DNA of 64,000 nucleotides from Asterias amurensis (taxonomy: Eukaryota; Echinodermata; Asteroidea; Forcipulatida; Asteriidae), in NCBI RefSeq assembly GCF_032118995.1, contig NC_092652.1, positions 24,293,044 through 24,357,043 on the forward strand. Direction: 5' to 3'. The notes below the pieces were generated by a model that did not search any database, was not told the DNA's origin, and saw nothing but the letters and a program-made list of their open reading frames with translations. The position numbers were made by a program, and so were the translations under genes. Positions 57,820 through 64,000 of this stretch are shown one piece after another (position 1 is the first letter of the stretch; the number at the start of each line of letters is the position of its first letter).

Positions 57820-58054
57820 TTAAAGGAACACGTTGTCTTGAACCGGTCGAGTTGGTCTTTGGCCGTTGGCCATTGGCCGACCGTGTTAGTTTGCAAAGCA
57901 AAAGGAAAACCACGCAATTTCAGGGCAAATTTGTGTGGATCATTGTACTCTACTTTTAAAACATCTTTCCAACCATGTGCATTTTATAACAAACGGTTAC
58001 AAATGCTTTTTTATGCTGCCAACTCGTCCGATCCAAGGCAATGTGTCCCTTTAA
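57820..58054. mobile_element. Family B element with an internal deletion
   Basis: Both ends are present, but most of the left arm is gone: GAGTTGGTCTTTGGCC runs straight into the GCCGACCGTGTTAG stretch of the right arm. Confidence 0.85.
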
Positions 58055-58898
58055 CGTGGAAAACAACTAGTTTTTGCTTTTCTCAACAAATCCATAGCAA
58101 TGTTATCAATACAAATGTCAACAATTTACTTTAATATTATTCCCTTGTCGTCATTTCTGCCATCGTTGTCAAGATACAACGTCTTCACAATATTATTGGC
58201 GTCATTGTCACTACGGACGATGACGCGCAACAGTGCCGAGGCTGATAACAAGTGATGTATGTACATCATTAATTATCAAAGTAATTATTCTCTTTCATTA
58301 CAACTAAAATTGATCACTACCTTTAATTGGGGTGCATCACTGCACCCACGTTGGATATCACCTAATCAAAATGAGGATACCAAAGGCCACCATTGGTGGT
58401 ATCCTTTAGACATCGACATCCACCCTCCACCATGTTAACATGAAAACAAAAACAGGCCTAACTTCCGCACTATACTGTATAGCTACTTCCTCCACATTAC
58501 AACTGACTGGTTTCAGCATGGAGGTATGGAGGTAGGTTTCATTAACCAACCCTTACGAATAAGACATTACACAACAAAAACAACTTCAGCAATGACTCTG
58601 TGTTACAATGTACGCGAGTGCCTCTTGAGTGATATTACTAGAATTTACTTTGACCGTACCGTCATGAATTACTTCCGGCGTTTAACAAAGGCCAGTTTTT
58701 TCAATTAAGATCGCCTTAGATAATAGTTAGGTTATTTTTCGTGCAGACCCGAGACACGTCTAATAAAAACAGGTCTCGTTTTTATTAATTAATGTTACAA
58801 GCTCAAAGTAGTTCTTTCATGTTGATTGGCTTTCAGGAGAGTATGCTCTGGGTTTTGTTCCTTTTCTAATGTCAATAAAAAACTCAACAATGGACCTG
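58055..58898. other. No gene seen
   Basis: AT-rich; short open frames only. GAGACACGTCTAATAAAAAC and a partly inverted GGTCTCGTTTTTATTAA near 58750 form a small hairpin. Confidence 0.45.
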
Positions 58899-59072
58899 GG
58901 GTGGATTTCACAAAGGTAGTCCTAACTTAGGACTAGTCCTAGGCAATGCTAAGAGATAGGACCAGTCCTAAGTTAGGATGAGTAACTGGTCCTAACTTAG
59001 GACCAGTTCTGTCTCTAAGCATTGCCTAGGACTAGTCCTAAGTTAGGACTACCTTTGTAAAATCAGGGCGCA
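58899..59072. mobile_element. Family C palindromic element
   Basis: GGATTTCACAAAGGTAGTCC at the left and GGACTACCTTTGTAAAATC at the right; nearly identical in layout to the copy at 3577. Confidence 0.86.
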
Positions 59073-59079
59073 ACTTGTG

Positions 59080-59260
59080 CCTGTTCCTGGCTATGGCCGC
59101 TGGATGCGCCGTAACACCTTGTAATGTGCTATATAATTGGGTCTCAGAATTCATCACTGCAATAACCTATCTTTCTGAGAGTTTGTATATACTCAGCGCC
59201 TTGAGTACCTTGTTTTGTAGATAACGTGCGAGAAGACTTCAATATTATTATTATCTTCAT
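59080..59260 (+). repeat. Short retroposon-like 3' segment
   Basis: CTCAGAATTCATCACTGC and ATATACTCAGCGCCTTGAG shared with 7.6 kb, ending in ATTATTATTAT. It directly follows a family C palindrome. Confidence 0.6.
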
Positions 59261-59404
59261 ATAGAGCTATTAAAGCACGTGACACTTAGTCAAACCCCCC
59301 AAAATCATACAAAGTGCTCTTGATAAAAACGTTGAAAACATGTTTCTTAATTACAAAACAATAGTCAGGCTTGCGAGAGAATATTCACGATGTGAGTTAT
59401 CCAC

Positions 59405-59525
59405 TCGGCCCTTCCGGGTTCACCGGGTCTTTCCGGGTCCTTCCGGATTCTTCCGGATTCTTCCGGGTCCTTCCGGGTCCTTCCGATTCCTTCCGGGTCC
59501 TTCCGGATCCGGCTGATCCGGAAGT
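59405..59525. repeat. Minisatellite of ~12-bp TTCCGGGTCC units
   Basis: Ten or so units of CTTCCGGGTC or CTTCCGGATT. GC-rich island in AT-rich DNA. Because the unit is a multiple of three, frames stay open through it on the minus strand; that does not indicate a gene. Confidence 0.88.
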
Positions 59526-59980
59526 TTCCGGGAGGGTTACGTAACTCTTTACGTCAACGTCATCATTAGCAATCACTAATACCACTCTTCAGTATACACC
59601 GTGAATTTTAATTTCAGACTTCCACACTTTTCATCAATCAAGAGATTTTCATCTGGGGCTTCGTCTTATGAAGCCATCCTCTCATTTTAGAACACTGGTT
59701 TACAAAAATGTAATCGAAAAAAACAAAAAAATCGGAGCGTTGCAGTATCTTCGCGGTTTTTGTTTCGTTTTATTACTCATTTTACATATTCATGTCCCAT
59801 TAATTTTGTGAGATTTGATTTTATAGGCTTTCGAGTAACCATTGTTTTGGTTTACTTGTATTAATCCTGGTTATTTAAGAATGGGAGGTTTTCTTGTCAT
59901 CTAATCCCAATAGTTATGTTTGCATTGGTAACATCGGTTATGTATTTTGGTTTACAAATGTTCTGGTTATCTGAAGATTG

Positions 59981-60363
59981 TTAAAGGCAGTGGACACTAT
60001 TGGTAGTTACTCAAAATAATTATTAGCATCAGTTACTTGGTAACGAGTAATGGGGAGAGGTTGATGGTATAAAATATTGTGAGAAATGGCTCCCTCTGAA
60101 GTGACGTAGTTTTCGAGAAAGAAGTAATTTTCCACGAATTTGATTTCGAGACCTCAAGTTTAAAATTTGTGGTCTCGATATCAAGCATATGATAGCACAC
60201 AACTTCGTGTGACAAGGGTGTTTTTTCTTTCATTATTATCTCGCAACTTCGACGACCGATTGAGCTCAAATTTTCACAGGTTGGTTATTTAATGTATATG
60301 TTGAGATACACCAAGTGAGAAGACTGGTCTTTGACAATTACCAAAGGTGTCCATTGTCTTTAA
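59981..60363 (-). mobile_element. Family A miniature element
   Basis: TTAAAGGCAGTGGACACT at the left, GTGTCCATTGTCTTTAA at the right; internal palindrome present with a few changes. Confidence 0.88.
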
Positions 60364-61685
60364 AGTAAACATTTGTTTCTTGAATTGGTGTATTTTTGTT
60401 AAAATACTGGCCGAATAAAGTTTCATAACAGTACAATACGAGTGTACTGAAAACTGATTCAAACGCCAAGCAATTATTTTACGTAGCTCTTCCTAGAGTC
60501 AACACTTTAGTCAAACAGATGTGTCTTATGTCTTTTTATTTTTTTTCCATAAAAAGAAGACCTTTACAAAACTACGTCTTGAATTAACATCTTGAACCGG
60601 AGTTTGGGCTGTAAAACACAAAATACATACAATAGGTCTATGTCATAGCACACACAACACTTGTGCATGAACATAATTGTAACTGAGAAATAAATTCAGG
60701 AAGTTACATGGTAATAGTTTAAACCTGAAGCGATATGCACACCATAGCGGAACTACCATCATTTGTATGACAAAAAAAAACCTGCAGCCTTCTTCTTTGT
60801 TTTCAATATTAATTGACAAACGAAATAAAGAAACAATACTAGTTTTTCTTGTCTTAATTACCAGTTCTCCCAAATTAAAACAGAAGAAGGATCATTTTGA
60901 CAGTGTTCGGTGATTAACCAGTAGCGCTTCCTAATTAACCATGACAAAAACTAATTATAATGTCAAAAGATCGTTACATGAACTCCACGCCAATGCACAC
61001 CATGAGGTCCGCTCAATTAAACTCGATGTTTTTGTTGGCCCGTTATCAGCTGCCAGCAGTGCGCGTGGGAAGCGAACTATAAGAAACTTCGATACACAGA
61101 CGGGTAAAGATATATATAATCGGCATACGGTATTATTTTATACTCAGATACCAGCACTAGTCGATGAGATACACGTATGATTTGTCATTACGCTTTGGTG
61201 ACTACTGCTTGAAACTCACACACCGGGAATTTCGAAAGTATTGTCTTTTAATTGCCAGCGGTCTGTCCGCAGATGTAAACTCGAGTGTAGGTTGTAGCTT
61301 CAGCAGTCGAATTACTACTTCGTTCCTTCTCCCTAAAATTACAATTTTATAAATCAAGTGTGGTGCACAAAAGAGGCAGGCGTGTGAAGGCCACGTTATA
61401 ATAATAATCGGCATGCAGCTTAACTCCAGTTTCCACCGTAACAGGTAAGTGTTTCAGTTGTTACTAACTAGGGTGTGCACAATACATGAATATAATTATG
61501 GTGTAATTATAGTAATCCAGAGATCTCGAATTACACTAAATCCTTGATGCAACAATTTTACTGATGTTTTTTCACCAATATCAAGGTTAGAACCTTGGCA
61601 ATTATAACCCGATTAATTTGGCAAACTGCAACCCCTTGTAAGTAGGCCAACCATTCAAGCACATCGGCCATCGCAATTATTCGAG
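60364..61685. other. No certain gene; one donor-like site
   Basis: A strong AACAG|GTAAGT donor sits at about 61444 and a TATATATAAT word at about 61112. These could mark the first exon of a plus-strand gene lying beyond this window, but no coding sequence supports it. Confidence 0.25.
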
Positions 61686-61872
61686 CTTGAAGACCAGTCT
61701 TCTCACTTGGTGTATCTCAACATAAATGCATAAAATAACAAACCTGTGAAAATTAGAGCTCAATTGGTCTTCGAAGATAACTATGAACGAAAAAAACACC
61801 CTTGTCACACAAAGTTTTGTACTTCCAGATGCTTAATTTCGAGACCTCAAAATCTAATTCTGAGGTCTTGTT
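61686..61872 (+). mobile_element. Family A fragment
   Basis: Contains the AGACCAGTCTTCTCAC block through the left half of the internal palindrome (ATTTCGAGACCTCAAAAT). Both ends are missing. Confidence 0.65.
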
Positions 61873-62002
61873 GTGTCATTTCGCCATAATAATTTGTATT
61901 GTGACATGACACTTAGGCAATTAAGATTGATTCGCACTTTAAGATCATTTAGCAGCTCTTTGTGAAATCGAGCCATGATCTTACCTTGGGGGAAAACGCG
62001 AC

Positions 62003-62393
62003 TTAAAGGAACACGTTGCCTTGGATCGGTCGAGTTGGTCTATTAAAAGCGTTTGAAACCGTTTGTTATGAAATGCATATGGTTAGAAAGATGTTTTAAA
62101 AGTAGAATATAATGATCCACACAAGTATCACTCGAAACTGCACGGTTTTCCTTTTACGTCGCGAACTATCACGGTCGGCCATTTATGGGAGTCAAAATTT
62201 TGACTCCCATAAATGGCCGACCGTGTTAGTCGACAGGGTAAAAAGAAAACCACGCAATTTCGAGGCATATATGTGTAGATCATTGTATTCTACTTTTACA
62301 ATATCTATCCAACCATATACATTTTACAACAAACGGTTACAGAACGATTTTCAAATACCAACTCGACCGATCCAAGGCAACGTGTTCCTTTAA
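62003..62393. mobile_element. Family B palindromic element
   Basis: TTAAAGGAACACGTTGCC to GGCAACGTGTTCCTTTAA with an intact central hairpin (GGGAGTCAAAATTTTGACTC). The best preserved copy in the window. Confidence 0.92.
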
Positions 62394-62567
62394 TTAATGA
62401 GATGAAAATATTGTCATGACCGTTTGTAAAATGTTGGGAACGCCTGGTTCTGAATTGAATACGTCAGTTGCAATGTAGTTTAGTGGGTGGTTAGTTGCTG
62501 AGAGTTGGGCCTAGGCTAGGCCTGTGTGAACTTATTGATGCTAATTATGATAGGCTTAAAGGGTTTG

Positions 62568-62945
62568 GGTACTTTTTCAAAATGTCCACAGATTTACATT
62601 AAACTTACAGGGTTTGAAGACAATGATAGTGGAAAGCTTCCCTTCAAATATTACTAACTGAGGTTGTGTAGTTTTTGAGAAATGAGTAAAACAAGTCAAA
62701 ATAATTTTCTTCTCAGGAAGACGCAAACTATTTTAGCATGTAAAATCCCATTAACCAGTTATGATATTACACCAAAACCATAGCATAACTGGCTAACGTT
62801 TTTACATGCTAAAACTGAGACGAAAATTATTTGTTTTACTCATTTCTCAAAAAAATCAGCACCTCAGTAAGTAAAATTTCAAGGGAAGCTTTCTACTATC
62901 ACAATCTTCAAGCTGTGTAAGTTTTATGTAAATCTGTGGACGTTG
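62568..62945. mobile_element. Large inverted-repeat element
   Basis: Arms CCACAGATTTACATTAAAC and TTATGTAAATCTGTGGAC, with further matching (GTAGTTTTTGAGAAATGAG against CTCATTTCTCAAAAAAATC) towards a CCAGTTATG/CATAACTGG centre. Its arm ends share CACAGATTTAC with family E. Confidence 0.78.
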
Positions 62946-63546
62946 TGTTTTGTGTTTTGTTTCTTATCATATTCACTAACGTTCTTAATTTTTGAAATCG
63001 GCTCATGAACTTAATATTTTGTTCCATTTGCTCATCGAACGTCTAGATGGTATCTTTCTTCGCCTTCCACATGACCCCGGTTCGAATCACGCCGGCGCAC
63101 CATATGTTGATAGGGTTTTAGTTCCCGTATACCTGCTGACTGCGTGAACTTTTCCATGGAATAATCCTCTGGGGTTTTCCTCCACATTTATAGCTGAAAC
63201 TCCACTCCTTGTCTCTTTCCATTGAGTTATTGGTATAACACAGTGATTAATATAATACGAGTGTCCTTGGCTTCACAACCAGAACTAGTAAATGAAATTA
63301 CAAGAACAAATCAAGCCATGGATAGCTTTGGAGTATGGAGTTATTCGCTTCAAAGTGTTTTCAACTTTACTGAAATTGAGTTGTGAAACAACAATCTACA
63401 TGTGATGGATTGGTAGCATATAAGGGCGTTGAAAATGCTTCTCTTTTCGGGTGTTATTTTGTCACCCTATCACGGAGGCAAGGGACTGCTGCGCAAATCC
63501 CCTTTGCGCGTTTCCAATCTTTGACAGATCGGTCTTTCGAAACTAA
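62946..63546. other. No gene seen
   Basis: Contains a B-box-like GGTTCGAATCACGCC near 63080 and GGTTTTCCTCC; probably worn SINE sequence. No coding exon recognised. Confidence 0.4.
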
Positions 63547-63687
63547 GGCCGTGTTTGAATTAGTGGCTACGGCCGCGGCTACGACCGTTGCCATGGGTGT
63601 TTCTAAGGGCGCCCTATACTTCAATGCATGACGACGCTGCGATCCGGCCGTAGCCGTAGCTGTAGCCGCCAATTCGGATACGGCCTA
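63547..63687. mobile_element. Short GC-rich inverted-repeat element
   Basis: Arms GGCCGTGTTTGAATTAGTGG and CCGCCAATTCGGATACGGCC, with GGCTACGGCC motifs in both. Confidence 0.65.
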
Positions 63688-64000
63688 ACTGAGGCATGCC
63701 GCGTGTATGACTTCCGCAATGGCTTAGGCTGAATCGCTTATGAGTCCTTGTTGTTGAGGCAAGCAGCCATAGCCAGCGTGTGCAATAACTTTGGACTAGA
63801 GTTCATGTTTACTTGTATAACAGACACATGTCTTGTACAATAATAATATATATATATATTATTTGGTTTGCGGTAACACCATGTGTAGGCCTACTTGCCA
63901 GGTAGAGTTTGTTCTTAGAGAACTGTCTTGCTTTAATTATTCTACAACCGCGGAGTAGATTGTTCGGGTGTTTGGGAGACTTCTCAGTTCTGAAAAGAAC

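Noticed and set aside
59397-59585. Arg/Lys/Pro/Gly repeat protein on the minus strand
   Set aside because: Translation of the TTCCGGGTCC minisatellite.

Overview
The window looks like animal nuclear DNA: it is AT-rich, the genes are split by introns with normal GT-AG borders, and it is packed with short non-autonomous transposons. The gene content (a Dlx homeobox gene, DNAJC9, MEIOC) and the repeat style point to a marine deuterostome. An echinoderm, probably a sea star, is my best guess, but that is an inference from recall of similar repeats and not a search result.

Layout. 1-10.4 kb holds a complete three-exon Dlx gene on the minus strand (codons 9528 to 4839), with a tandem ~175-bp triple repeat and several SINE and foldback elements downstream of it. 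10.4-13.6 kb is a repeat island; its centre is a 936-bp foldback element whose arms are built from 42-bp tandem units and whose core encodes a cysteine-rich reading frame. 13.98-21.92 kb is a near-identical duplicated block, broken exactly at its junction by a 500-N scaffold gap. This may be two haplotypes scaffolded in tandem and not a real duplication. 15.6-28.1 kb holds an unrecognised minus-strand gene family member with two alternative, mutually paralogous first coding exons and shared C-terminal exons; the last two exons lie inside the duplicated block and so appear twice. 33.15-37.13 kb is a five-exon DNAJC9 gene (260 aa), plus strand. 40.24-48.0 kb is a seven-exon MEIOC gene (608 aa), plus strand. 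From 48 to 64 kb I see no convincing protein-coding exon, only dispersed repeats and unremarkable AT-rich sequence.

How the parts relate. The four genes have unrelated jobs: Dlx is a developmental transcription factor, DNAJC9 a histone and HSP70 co-chaperone, MEIOC a meiotic RNA regulator, and the fourth is unknown. Nothing suggests coordinated regulation. The striking property of the window is its load of palindromic or foldback miniature elements: at least a dozen structural families. The two commonest share TTAA-bounded ends, which suggests mobilisation by one transposase type. All exon joins given here were checked by hand for phase; the three named genes each sum to a whole number of codons. 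I saw no retroviral, LTR or capsid-bearing element. The only autonomous-element coding trace is a 225-bp LINE 3' end in a DNAJC9 intron.
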